Shown here one piece after another: positions 24,811 through 31,264 of a DNA stretch of 34,394 bases. The stretch's first letter is position 1; each line of letters starts with the position of its first letter. The position numbers were made by a program, and so were the translations under genes. The notes beneath the pieces were generated by a model. It saw only the letters and a program-made list of their open reading frames with translations, was not told the DNA's origin and searched no databases. Location of the stretch: positions 1-34,394 of the forward strand of contig NZ_CALUWY010000028.1 in the NCBI RefSeq assembly GCF_944324615.1, read 5' to 3'. Source of the stretch: an uncultured Mailhella sp. (GTDB lineage Bacteria; Desulfobacterota; Desulfovibrionia; Desulfovibrionales; Desulfovibrionaceae).

Positions 24811-26393
24811 GACAGCACCCTCATGCCTGCGCCTTCCTCCACGCCCTTCCGGGCCATGGCCACGCATTCTTCCAGACTCTTGCCCTCTTCCAGCATGTAT
24901 ATGGCAAAGGCCGCGTTCACGATGACCATGTCGCGCATGGCCCGGGGCCCGCGCCCGGCCAGAATTTCCTTGAGCACGGCCGTGGCCTCCTCCTTGTCGC
25001 GCACTTCCAGATCTTCCGGTTCGCAGGGAACGAAGCCGTACTGAGCCGGGTCGAAGATGATTTCATCCATCACGCCGTCGGTGATGAGCACGATGCGCGT
25101 TCTGCCCATGGTGGTCAGTTCGTCGTATCCGCCCGCGCCGTTGAACACGGCCACCTTGTGGAAGGGGCGCTTCTGCAGCGTGGCCGCAATGAGATCCACC
25201 TGTTCCGGGTCGCCCACGCCCATCATGAGGTAGTCGGGGCAGGCGGGGTTCAGCATGGGGCCGAGCATGTTGAAGAGCGTACGCATGCCGAGCTGCTTGC
25301 GTACCGGCCCCACGTTGGCAAAGGCCGGATGAAAGTAGGGCGCGTACTGGAAGGCGAAGTTTCTTTTTCTGAGCATGTCCACAATGGCATCCGGGTCCTT
25401 TTCCATGGGAATGCCCAGCCCCTCCAGCGCATCCGCCGCGCCGGACGTGGAGGACACCGCGCGGTTGCCGTGCTTGAGCATGCGGTAGCCCATGCCCGCC
25501 AGCGTCAGCGAGGTGGCCGTGGAGCAGTTGAAGGAATGTTTGCCGTCGCCTCCGGTGCCCACGATGTCGATGCACTTTTCCGGCACGCCCGGCACCTTCA
25601 CGGCGCGGGCAAGCATGATGCGTATGGCCGCGGCCAGTTCGGAGGGCTTTTCCCCCTTCATGCGCAGTCCCATGAGCAGCGCCCCGGCCTGCGCGGGCGT
25701 CATGGTGCCGTCGAGCATGGAGCCGAAGGCCACTTCCGCTTCCTCGTCCGTGAGATCCCTGCCCCGGGACACGGATTCCAGAATGGAACTGATGGTGGGC
25801 GCGGCCTGCACCGTGGGCAGAAGACTGCCGGGGAAATTCTCCAGAAGGCGCAGACCGTCCGGCGTGAGTATGGATTCGGGGTGATACTGCACGCCCACCC
25901 ACGGCCTGTCCCGGAAGCGTATGGACATGACCTCGCCCTGCGGGCCGCGCGCCGAAACGGCAAGGAGCGGATTGACGTGCTCGTCGTCCAGCCGGAGCAC
26001 CAGGGAATGGTAGCGCCCCACCACCATGGGGTTGGGCATGCCCCGGTAGAGCCCCTTGCCGTCATGCACGATTTCCGAAGTCTTGCCGTGCATGATGATG
26101 GGGGCCGCCGTCACCTCAGCCCCGGCGTACAGCCCCAGCACCTGATGGCCGAGGCACACGCCGAGCACCGGAATCCTCGGGCTGAGCTGCCGGAGAAAGG
26201 CCAGGCAGTACCCGGCCTTTGCCGGATGCCCGGGCCCGGGGGAAATGCAGACCATGCGCAGCGAAGGATCGTTGGCAAGGGCCACCAGACCGGGATCGTC
26301 GTTTTTCACCACACGGGGCCTGTGCCCCAGACGGCAGAAGGCCTGAACCAGATTGTAGGTGAAGGAATCGTAATTATCGATGAGCAGGAACAT
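24807..26393 (-). CDS. trpGD: Fused anthranilate synthase glutamine amidotransferase / anthranilate phosphoribosyltransferase
   Basis: A 528-residue bifunctional protein laid out like the E. coli TrpD fusion. Residues 1 to about 190 are the class I amidotransferase (LLIDNYDSFTYN, nucleophile Cys in GVCLGHQ, His and Glu in QYHPES) that feeds ammonia to TrpE. Residues from about 200 on are the phosphoribosyltransferase (VGTGGDGKHSFNCST, KHGNRAVSSTSGAAD, MLGPMLNPA) that adds PRPP to anthranilate. ATG 26393 (MFLLIDN) is the family start and has GGGAGA upstream. It overlaps the trpE end by 20 bases. Confidence 0.95.
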   Translation of the reverse strand: MFLLIDNYDSFTYNLVQAFCRLGHRPRVVKNDDPGLVALANDPSLRMVCISPGPGHPAKAGYCLAFLRQLSPRIPVLGVCLGHQVLGLYAGAEVTAAPIIMHGKTSEIVHDGKGLYRGMPNPMVVGRYHSLVLRLDDEHVNPLLAVSARGPQGEVMSIRFRDRPWVGVQYHPESILTPDGLRLLENFPGSLLPTVQAAPTISSILESVSRGRDLTDEEAEVAFGSMLDGTMTPAQAGALLMGLRMKGEKPSELAAAIRIMLARAVKVPGVPEKCIDIVGTGGDGKHSFNCSTATSLTLAGMGYRMLKHGNRAVSSTSGAADALEGLGIPMEKDPDAIVDMLRKRNFAFQYAPYFHPAFANVGPVRKQLGMRTLFNMLGPMLNPACPDYLMMGVGDPEQVDLIAATLQKRPFHKVAVFNGAGGYDELTTMGRTRIVLITDGVMDEIIFDPAQYGFVPCEPEDLEVRDKEEATAVLKEILAGRGPRAMRDMVIVNAAFAIYMLEEGKSLEECVAMARKGVEEGAGMRVLS

Positions 26394-27798
26394 GGAATTC
26401 TCCCGGGATAAGACATGCCTGACGCATGATGGCCGACTTGGTGCATACCTCCTTCCATTCCAGCGCAGGGCTGGAATCGTGCACAACGCCGCTGCCCGCC
26501 TGCCAGTACAGGCGGCCGTCCCTGACCCACATGCTGCGTATGGTGATGCCCGTGTCGAGGTTCACGCCGTCCTTGTCCAGACCGAGCCAGCCGATGCACC
26601 CGGCATAGGGCCCGCGCGGCACCTTTTCCAGCGAGGCGATGATTTCCATGGCGCGGATCTTGGGCGCGCCGCTCACCGTGCCCGCCGGGAACGCGGCCGA
26701 AAGCACGTCCACCGCGTCCAGCCCCTCTTCCAGCTCCGCGGTGACGCGGCTTGTGAGGTGCATGACGTGGGAAAAGCGCTCCACCATCATGAGCCGCTCC
26801 ACTTCCACGCTGCCGGGCAGGGCTATGCTGCCCAGATCGTTGCGGGCAAGGTCCACCAGCATCATGTGTTCCGCCCTTTCCTTGGGATCGTCCTGAAGGT
26901 CGGCGGCAAGGGCCTCGTCCTCATCCACGCTCTGCCCCCGGCGGCGCGTCCCGGCAATGGGCGCGGAAAGAAGCCTGCCCGCGGTGCAGCGCACCATGAC
27001 CTCGGGGGAGGAACCGAAGAGCGTGATGCCCGGAAGATTCATGAAGAACATGTACGGGGAGGCGTTTTCGCTGCGCATGCGGCGGTAGAGCAGGAAGGGA
27101 TCGCCGGAAAAGGGCGCGCTGAACTGCACGGAAGGCACCACCTGAATGGCCTCTCCCGCGCGCAGCATTTCCCGTATGCGCTCCACCGCCTGCTCGTACT
27201 GCGCCCGTCCCGACATGTCGGGCAGAACGCCCGCCTCCTCCAGCGTGCGCGCCCCGTTTCCCCGCCCGCTGCGTACCTCGCGGGGCGTGCCGAGGCTCAC
27301 CTCGGCAAGGCGGTTGTACATGTGATCGAAGAGAAGAAGCGTCCCGGGCAGACAGAGCACGCATTCCGCATCCTCCGGCCTGAGCAGTTCCGCCACCTTC
27401 GGGTGGAAGAGCCCGGCCATGCCGAAGCCGAAATATCCGCACAGGGCGCGGGTGATGGGCGGCAGGTTCGCCGCCCGTGGGTCGGGCAGAATTTCCAGGG
27501 AACGCATCACCTGCCGCAGACCTTCCACAAAGGGCATGCCGTTGAATCCGGCAAGGGGCGCGAGGCGCTCATCCTTCACCAGACATTCCAGCTTCCCTTC
27601 CCGGCACGACACATAAAGGGCCATATCGAAGGCCAGCACGCTGTAGCGACCCCATCGGCCGTCCACTTCCGCGCTTTCCAGCAGAATGCCGTGCCCTTCC
27701 CCGGCCATGCCGAGATAAAGGCTGATGGGCGTGTCCATGTCCGCCGGGAGCCAGCGGACGCTCTGACGCACTCGAAGAGGAAACGTGTGGGCTTTCAT
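26374..27798 (-). CDS. trpE: Anthranilate synthase component I
   Basis: A 474-residue chorismate-using enzyme that makes anthranilate with ammonia from TrpGD. It is the first committed step to tryptophan. The LLESAE block near the N-terminus is the usual Trp feedback site. Catalytic blocks include PIAGTRRRG, DLARNDLG, FPAGTVSGAPK and QAGSGVVHDS. ATG 27798 (MKAHTFP) is chosen because AAGG stands upstream. An in-frame ATG at 27822 sits right on the terminator T run and has no ribosome site. It is the first structural gene after the trp leader and attenuator. Confidence 0.95.
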   Translation of the reverse strand: MKAHTFPLRVRQSVRWLPADMDTPISLYLGMAGEGHGILLESAEVDGRWGRYSVLAFDMALYVSCREGKLECLVKDERLAPLAGFNGMPFVEGLRQVMRSLEILPDPRAANLPPITRALCGYFGFGMAGLFHPKVAELLRPEDAECVLCLPGTLLLFDHMYNRLAEVSLGTPREVRSGRGNGARTLEEAGVLPDMSGRAQYEQAVERIREMLRAGEAIQVVPSVQFSAPFSGDPFLLYRRMRSENASPYMFFMNLPGITLFGSSPEVMVRCTAGRLLSAPIAGTRRRGQSVDEDEALAADLQDDPKERAEHMMLVDLARNDLGSIALPGSVEVERLMMVERFSHVMHLTSRVTAELEEGLDAVDVLSAAFPAGTVSGAPKIRAMEIIASLEKVPRGPYAGCIGWLGLDKDGVNLDTGITIRSMWVRDGRLYWQAGSGVVHDSSPALEWKEVCTKSAIMRQACLIPGEFHVPAHR

Positions 27799-27822
27799 GT
27801 CGATAACCTTGTGCTGAGTCAT

Positions 27823-27857
27823 AAAAAAAAATGCCGCCCCCGGAGAGGGGACGGCAT
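27823..27857 (-). terminator. trp attenuator terminator
   Basis: In the mRNA sense, ATGCCG-T-CCCC pairs with GGGG-CGGCAT (one bulged base), directly followed by eight to nine Ts (27830-27823) and then the trpE start region. The loop and 5' arm contain CCTCTCC (27849-27843), complementary to GGAGAGG (27908-27902) in the end of the leader frame. That gives a seven-pair antiterminator. Confidence 0.9.
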
Positions 27858-27890
27858 TCACATCTTCCACGCCTGAAGTTCAGACGGGCG

Positions 27891-27971
27891 TCAAGACCGC
27901 ACCTCTCCCTGAAGAGGGGTACTCCACCACCACTGGCCGGAGAAGGACACGGTGAAGGCGAAAACGGACAT
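27891..27971 (-). CDS. trpL: trp operon leader peptide with three consecutive Trp codons
   Basis: A 26-codon frame starting at ATG 27971 with AGGAGCG upstream and ending in TGA at 27891. Codons 14-16 (27932-27924) are TGG TGG TGG, inside SGQWWWST. The following codons ACCCCTCTTC (27920-27911) can pair five bases with AGAGG of the next block (27910-27901). A ribosome stalled on the Trp codons would cover that first arm and free the second to form the antiterminator. This is the classic trp attenuation layout, some 30 bases upstream of the terminator. Confidence 0.92.
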   Translation of the reverse strand: MSVFAFTVSFSGQWWWSTPLQGEVRS

Positions 27972-28016
27972 GGAACGCTCCTGAACTCAGTTGCCCGGGA
28001 AAAGGGCTTTTTCTTT

Positions 28017-28045
28017 GGTGTATGCAAGGCTGTTTTTTTTGTCAA
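28017..28045 (-). promoter_or_regulatory. trp operon promoter
   Basis: On the minus strand a perfect TTGACA (28040-28045) is followed after 17 bases by TACACC (28017-28022), a weak -10. An alternative -10, CATACA, overlaps it with shorter spacing. An A7-8 run follows the -35. Transcription would start near 28010, about 40 bases before trpL. Confidence 0.7.
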
Positions 28046-28121
28046 TCCACGGCGGAATCTTTTCCTTTCCGGTACAAAAACGCACCGGCGGCGACGGGAA
28101 CGGCTTTTTTTTCCTCCGGGC

Positions 28122-28151
28122 TTGACAGCGTTTCCGAACCGGAGCTATGGA
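28122..28151 (+). promoter_or_regulatory. Promoter of the first aldolase unit
   Basis: Perfect TTGACA (28122-28127), 18 bases, TATGGA (28146-28151). Start would be near 28158, just ahead of the AAGGTG ribosome site of the leader peptide. It diverges from the trp promoter, with about 75 bases between their -35 boxes. Confidence 0.7.
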
Positions 28152-28172
28152 AAAGAAAAAAAGGTGAACATC

Positions 28173-28271
28173 ATGCTCAGCGCGTACCTTTCCGGCTCCT
28201 TTACCTTCGCCAGCAGCTTCGGTTGCTGGTGTGATGCGTATTATCCCGGGCCGGGCGGCGGGCTGTGCTGA
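28173..28271 (+). CDS. Aromatic leader peptide 1 (Phe, Trp and Tyr-Tyr codons)
   Basis: A 32-codon frame at ATG 28173 with AAGGTG (28161-28166) upstream, ending in TGA at 28271. Aromatic residues are Tyr5, Phe10, Phe12, Phe16, Trp19 and the tandem Tyr23-Tyr24 (motifs FTF, FGCWC, AYYPG). The stop is 22 bases before an intrinsic terminator. A hairpin CCAGCA/TGCTGG (28210-28229) lies over codons 13-19. GCC-GG-GCGGC (28250-28259), at the end of the frame, can pair with GCCGC-A-GGC of the terminator 5' arm. The composition and position make it an attenuator leader for aromatic amino acids. Which of the three is sensed most is not decided by sequence. Confidence 0.8.
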   Translation: MLSAYLSGSFTFASSFGCWCDAYYPGPGGGLC

Positions 28272-28293
28272 TTTTTATCATCACAGGACTATC

Positions 28294-28326
28294 AAGCCGC
28301 AGGCATATACCGCCGGCGGCTTTTTT
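28294..28326 (+). terminator. Attenuator terminator before aldolase 1
   Basis: AAGCCGC (28294-28300) pairs with GCGGCTT (28316-28322). After one A/G mismatch, GGC pairs with GCC around loop ATATACC. Six Ts follow (28321-28326). It stands between leader peptide 1 and the aldolase ATG at 28363, so it controls entry into that gene. Confidence 0.88.
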
Positions 28327-28362
28327 CATATCTGCCGCAGGCGCCTGCAAAGGGGTTTCGCC

Positions 28363-29160
28363 ATGGAAGTCGGCGCTCTCAGACGTTTCAACCACATCAT
28401 CAATCCCCAGACCGGCCGTGCCATCATCGTTCCCATGGATCACGGCGTTTCCGACGGCGCGCCCCGCGGTCTGCGCGACATGGCCCAGGCCGTTCAGGAC
28501 ATGGACGAGGGCATGGCCGACGCCGTGCTTCTGCACAAGGGGCTCATCCACAAGGCGAAATACGAATCGCACATGCGCCTCGGCTTCATCATGCACATTT
28601 CCGCCTCCACCAGCCTTTCGCGCAGGCCCAACAAGAAAATGCTCGTGGGCGACGTGGAAGAAGCCGTGCGCCTCGGGGCCGACGCCGTGTCCATACACAT
28701 CAACCTCGGCGACGACGATGAAAGCATGATGATGTCGGATGCGGGCAAGGTGGCCAAGGAATGCAGCCTGTGGGGCATGCCGCTGCTCATGATGGTGTAC
28801 GCGCGCGGCCACGACGTGGACAGCTTTGATCCGCACAACATCGCCCACTGCGCCCGCGTGGGCGCGGAACTCGGCGCCGACATCGTGAAGGTGCCCTACA
28901 CCGGCGACCCCGAAACCTTCGCCGACGTGGTGGCCGACTGCGGCGTGCCCGTGCTCATCGCAGGCGGGCCCAAGCTCGATTCCACGCGCAAGCTGCTGGA
29001 AATGGTGCACGGTTCCCTCCAGGCCGGAGGCTCGGGCCTTTCCGTGGGCCGCAACGTGTTCGAGCATCCGCACCGCGTGACCCTTCTGCACGCCCTGCGT
29101 GCCATGGTGCATCAGGGAGCCTCCGTGGAAGAGGCCCTCGACATCATGGGAGAGAAGTAA
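28363..29160 (+). CDS. Class I aldolase of the archaeal-type shikimate entry, paralog 1
   Basis: A 265-residue DhnA/class I fructose-bisphosphate-aldolase-family protein, of the type that includes 2-amino-3,7-dideoxy-D-threo-hept-6-ulosonate (ADH) synthase. That enzyme joins aspartate semialdehyde with a deoxy-ketohexose phosphate in place of the DAHP synthase step. Visible marks: VPMDHGVSDGAP with the catalytic Asp, MMVYARG with the Tyr, the Schiff-base Lys in DIVKVPYTG, LIAGGPKLDS, and the phosphate site SVGRNVFEHP. The ATG at 28363 has AAGGGG upstream. A terminator follows at once, so it is a single-gene unit behind its own attenuator. DKFP synthase or plain FBP aldolase are alternatives. 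Confidence 0.88.
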   Translation: MEVGALRRFNHIINPQTGRAIIVPMDHGVSDGAPRGLRDMAQAVQDMDEGMADAVLLHKGLIHKAKYESHMRLGFIMHISASTSLSRRPNKKMLVGDVEEAVRLGADAVSIHINLGDDDESMMMSDAGKVAKECSLWGMPLLMMVYARGHDVDSFDPHNIAHCARVGAELGADIVKVPYTGDPETFADVVADCGVPVLIAGGPKLDSTRKLLEMVHGSLQAGGSGLSVGRNVFEHPHRVTLLHALRAMVHQGASVEEALDIMGEK

Positions 29161-29166
29161 CGGGCC

Positions 29167-29201
29167 GGGAGGGTGAAAAAGTTTCGCCCTTCCGCCATTT
29201 T
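29167..29201 (+). terminator. Terminator after aldolase 1
   Basis: GGGAGGGTGAAA (29167-29178) pairs over 12 positions (two G-T pairs) with TTTCGCCCTTCC (29182-29193), loop AAG. ATTTTCC follows at 29197. It separates aldolase 1 from the next promoter, which starts five bases further on. Confidence 0.75.
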
Positions 29202-29205
29202 CCTG

Positions 29206-29234
29206 TTGACAGCATTCTTTTTCTGGGATTAGTA
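29206..29234 (+). promoter_or_regulatory. Promoter of the aldolase 2-aroB'-pheA-aroA-tyrA operon
   Basis: Perfect TTGACA (29206-29211), 17 bases, TTAGTA (29229-29234). With 18 bases the -10 would be TAGTAA. The surroundings are unusually A/T-rich for this genome. Start is expected near 29241. Confidence 0.7.
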
Positions 29235-29262
29235 AATTCTTAAACTCAGTATGGTTGTTGTT

Positions 29263-29364
29263 ATGCATACTCTTTATACCGCCACCGCCCAGTATGAAAC
29301 CAGTGCCTTCCGCTTTGGTTTCTACTTTTATTTTACCGGGCCCTGTGGTCGGAAGGGTTGCTGA
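29263..29364 (+). CDS. Phe/Tyr leader peptide 2
   Basis: A 33-codon frame from ATG 29263 (in frame with an ATG at 29251) to TGA at 29364. Tyr5 and Tyr11 are followed by FRFGFYFYF at residues 16-24: seven Phe/Tyr codons in nine, with no Trp. This is the composition expected of a pheA/tyr-type attenuator leader. No good ribosome site precedes either ATG. With transcription from about 29241, the first ATG would be only some ten bases from the 5' end, so initiation may be nearly leaderless. The peptide ends GPCGRKGC, somewhat like the GPGGGLC end of leader 1. Confidence 0.82.
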   Translation: MHTLYTATAQYETSAFRFGFYFYFTGPCGRKGC

Positions 29365-29395
29365 CAACTGTTGTTTGCAAACTTCGGGCCGCAGG
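29306..29395 (+). promoter_or_regulatory. Competing antiterminator helices of attenuator 2
   Basis: Segment 1 CCTTCCG (29306-29312) lies under codons Ala15-Arg17 and can pair with CGGAAGG (29350-29356). Segment 2 (29342-29355, CCTGTGGTCGGAAG) can instead pair with segment 3 (29382-29395, CTTCGGGCCGCAGG). That helix makes 13 of 14 pairs, two of them G-T, and it consumes the 5' arm of the terminator. A ribosome stalled on the Phe/Tyr codons would mask segment 1 and favour antitermination. A ribosome at the stop codon would mask segment 2. Confidence 0.8.
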
Positions 29396-29419
29396 CGAAA
29401 CAAGCCGGCGGCCCTTTTT
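29386..29419 (+). terminator. Attenuator terminator before aldolase 2
   Basis: GGGCCGC (29386-29392) pairs with GCGGCCC (29408-29414). After an A/G mismatch, GGC pairs with GCC around loop GAAACAA. TTTTT follows. The design (outer seven pairs, A/G mismatch, inner GGC/GCC, seven-base loop) is the same as in the terminator at 28294. Confidence 0.92.
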
Positions 29420-29472
29420 CTTTGTATATCGCCGCCACGCAGCCCCCAACGTTCAACGAAAAGGAACGCATT

Positions 29473-30279
29473 ATGGAACTCGGCACCAAGAAAAGACTGT
29501 CCCGCATCTTCAATCCCGACACCAAACGAGCCATCGTCGTTCCCATGGACCACGGCATGACCATAGGCGCGCCCGACGGGCTGGTGGACATTCGCAAGGC
29601 CGTGGATGACATGAACGAAGGCGGGGCCAACGCCGTGCTCATGCACAAGGGCCTCATCCGTGCTTCCGGCTGCGCCGACGCCAATGCCGACCTCGGCCTC
29701 ATCATGCACATCACCGCCTCCACGGCCCTTTCCCCCAACGGCAACACCAAGGTGCTCTCCGGTACGGTGGAGGAAGCCATCCGCCTCGGAGCCGACGCCG
29801 TGTCCATCCATCTCAACCTCGGCGACCCCAACGAAAAGGAAATGCTCTACACCGCGGGCGTCATCGCCGATCACTGCAACCGCTGGGGCATGCCTCTGCT
29901 CATGATGCTCTACGGCCGCGGCGGCCTCATCCGCGACAGCTTCGCCGTGGACATCGTGGCCCACTGCGCCCGCGTGGGCGCGGAACTCGGCGCGGACATC
30001 GTGAAGGTTTCCTACACCGGCAGCCCGGAAACCTTCCGCAAGGTCACCGAATGCTGCTGCGCGCCCGTGCTCATTGCCGGCGGCGAACGCATCGACTCCA
30101 CGCGCAAGCTCCTGCAGATGGTGCATGATTCCCTGCTTGCGGGCGGCGCGGGCCTTTCCATCGGCCGCAACGTGTTTGAACATCCCCGCCGCGTGGATCT
30201 CATGCGCGCCATGAACGCCATCGTGCATTCCGGCGCTTCCGTGGACGACGCCATGGCCATTGTGGGCGAAGACCAGTAA
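29473..30279 (+). CDS. Class I aldolase of the archaeal-type shikimate entry, paralog 2
   Basis: A 268-residue paralog of the preceding aldolase, roughly 60% identical by eye in alignable stretches. It keeps the same active-site pieces: VPMDHGMTIGAP, MMLYGRGG, the Schiff-base Lys in DIVKVSYTG, LIAGGERIDS and SIGRNVFEHP. The ATG at 29473 has AAGGAA upstream. It is directly followed (14 bases) by 3-dehydroquinate synthase II. This makes it the likely main ADH synthase, or one of a pair with different regulation. Alternatively one paralog makes the ketohexose-phosphate donor (DKFP), as two related aldolases do in Methanocaldococcus. Confidence 0.9.
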   Translation: MELGTKKRLSRIFNPDTKRAIVVPMDHGMTIGAPDGLVDIRKAVDDMNEGGANAVLMHKGLIRASGCADANADLGLIMHITASTALSPNGNTKVLSGTVEEAIRLGADAVSIHLNLGDPNEKEMLYTAGVIADHCNRWGMPLLMMLYGRGGLIRDSFAVDIVAHCARVGAELGADIVKVSYTGSPETFRKVTECCCAPVLIAGGERIDSTRKLLQMVHDSLLAGGAGLSIGRNVFEHPRRVDLMRAMNAIVHSGASVDDAMAIVGEDQ

Positions 30280-30293
30280 GCCGGGGAGCAGGG

Positions 30294-31262
30294 ATGAACA
30301 TTTATTTCAAAAGCGTGCCCTTCAGCAAGAACGACGTGACCCTCGCCCTGGAATCCGGCGTGGACGGCGTCATCGTTCCCGCCGACAAGGTGGAATCGGT
30401 TGCCCAGCTTTCCCGCACGCCCGTCATTGCGGAAGAGGACATGCCCTCCCGTTCCATGGCCACCAAGGCCGATGAGGAAGCCATACGCGACGAGCTTCTT
30501 GCGGGCAGGCAGGCGGTTCTTGCCCGGGGCTGGGAAATCATCCCCGTGGAAAACCTCCTCGCCCAGTGTCCCAGCGTCGTGGCCGAGGCCGGAAACCTTG
30601 AGGAAGCCGTACTCGCCTCCGGCATTCTTCAGCGCGGGGTGCAGGGCATCGTGGTGCTGCCTGAAGCCATAGGCGACCTCAAGGACATCGTGGCCCGCTG
30701 CAAGACCAGCCGGGAACACGAGGATCTGCAGGAAGCCGAAATCATCCGCGTGGAACCTGCGGGGCTCGGGCACCGCGTGTGCATCGACACCATGTCCATG
30801 CTGCACCGGGGCCAGGGCATGCTGGTGGGCAATTCCAGCGCCTTCACCTTCCTCGTGCATGCCGAAACGGAACACAACGAATATGTGGCCTCCCGGCCCT
30901 TCCGTGTGAATGCCGGGGCCGTGCACGCCTACATCCGCCTTCCCGGCGACACCACGACCTACCTTTCCGAAGTGGAGGCTGGCCGGGAAATGCTGGTGGT
31001 GGACCATACCGGCGCCACCACGCTGGCCACGGCGGGCAGGGTGAAGATAGAAGTGCGGCCCATGCTCCTTGTGGAAGCTTCCTGCAACGGCAGAAAGGGC
31101 ACGGTCTTCCTTCAGAACGCGGAAACCATACGCCTCACCGCGCCGGACGGCACGCCCGTGAGCGTGGTGAATCTGAAGGCGGGCGACAAGGTGCTCTGCC
31201 GTACCGACGAAGCCGGGCGGCACTTCGGCATGCGCATTAAAGAAGACATTCAGGAGAAGTGA
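30294..31262 (+). CDS. 3-dehydroquinate synthase II (AroB' type)
   Basis: A 322-residue enzyme of the archaeal DHQS-II family. It oxidatively deaminates ADH with NAD and cyclises it to 3-dehydroquinate, replacing classical AroB. Family marks: the N-terminal beta-alpha start (NIYFKSVPFSKNDVTLALES), HRVCIDTMSMLHRGQGMLVG, the block RPFRVNAGAVHAYI, and the C-terminal lysine-rich GDKVLCR. It has the normal family length. It lies between aldolase 2 and pheA (two bases apart), so the pathway order is kept in the operon. Confidence 0.93.
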   Translation: MNIYFKSVPFSKNDVTLALESGVDGVIVPADKVESVAQLSRTPVIAEEDMPSRSMATKADEEAIRDELLAGRQAVLARGWEIIPVENLLAQCPSVVAEAGNLEEAVLASGILQRGVQGIVVLPEAIGDLKDIVARCKTSREHEDLQEAEIIRVEPAGLGHRVCIDTMSMLHRGQGMLVGNSSAFTFLVHAETEHNEYVASRPFRVNAGAVHAYIRLPGDTTTYLSEVEAGREMLVVDHTGATTLATAGRVKIEVRPMLLVEASCNGRKGTVFLQNAETIRLTAPDGTPVSVVNLKAGDKVLCRTDEAGRHFGMRIKEDIQEK

Positions 31263-31264
31263 TC

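Noticed and set aside
27799..27822. Upstream ATG 27822 as trpE start
   Set aside because: It sits directly on the terminator T run with no ribosome site. ATG 27798 has AAGG and gives the usual N-terminus.
27858..28010. T-box riboswitch upstream of trpE
   Set aside because: No T-box core sequence is seen, and the region is fully explained by the leader frame and the three-arm attenuator.
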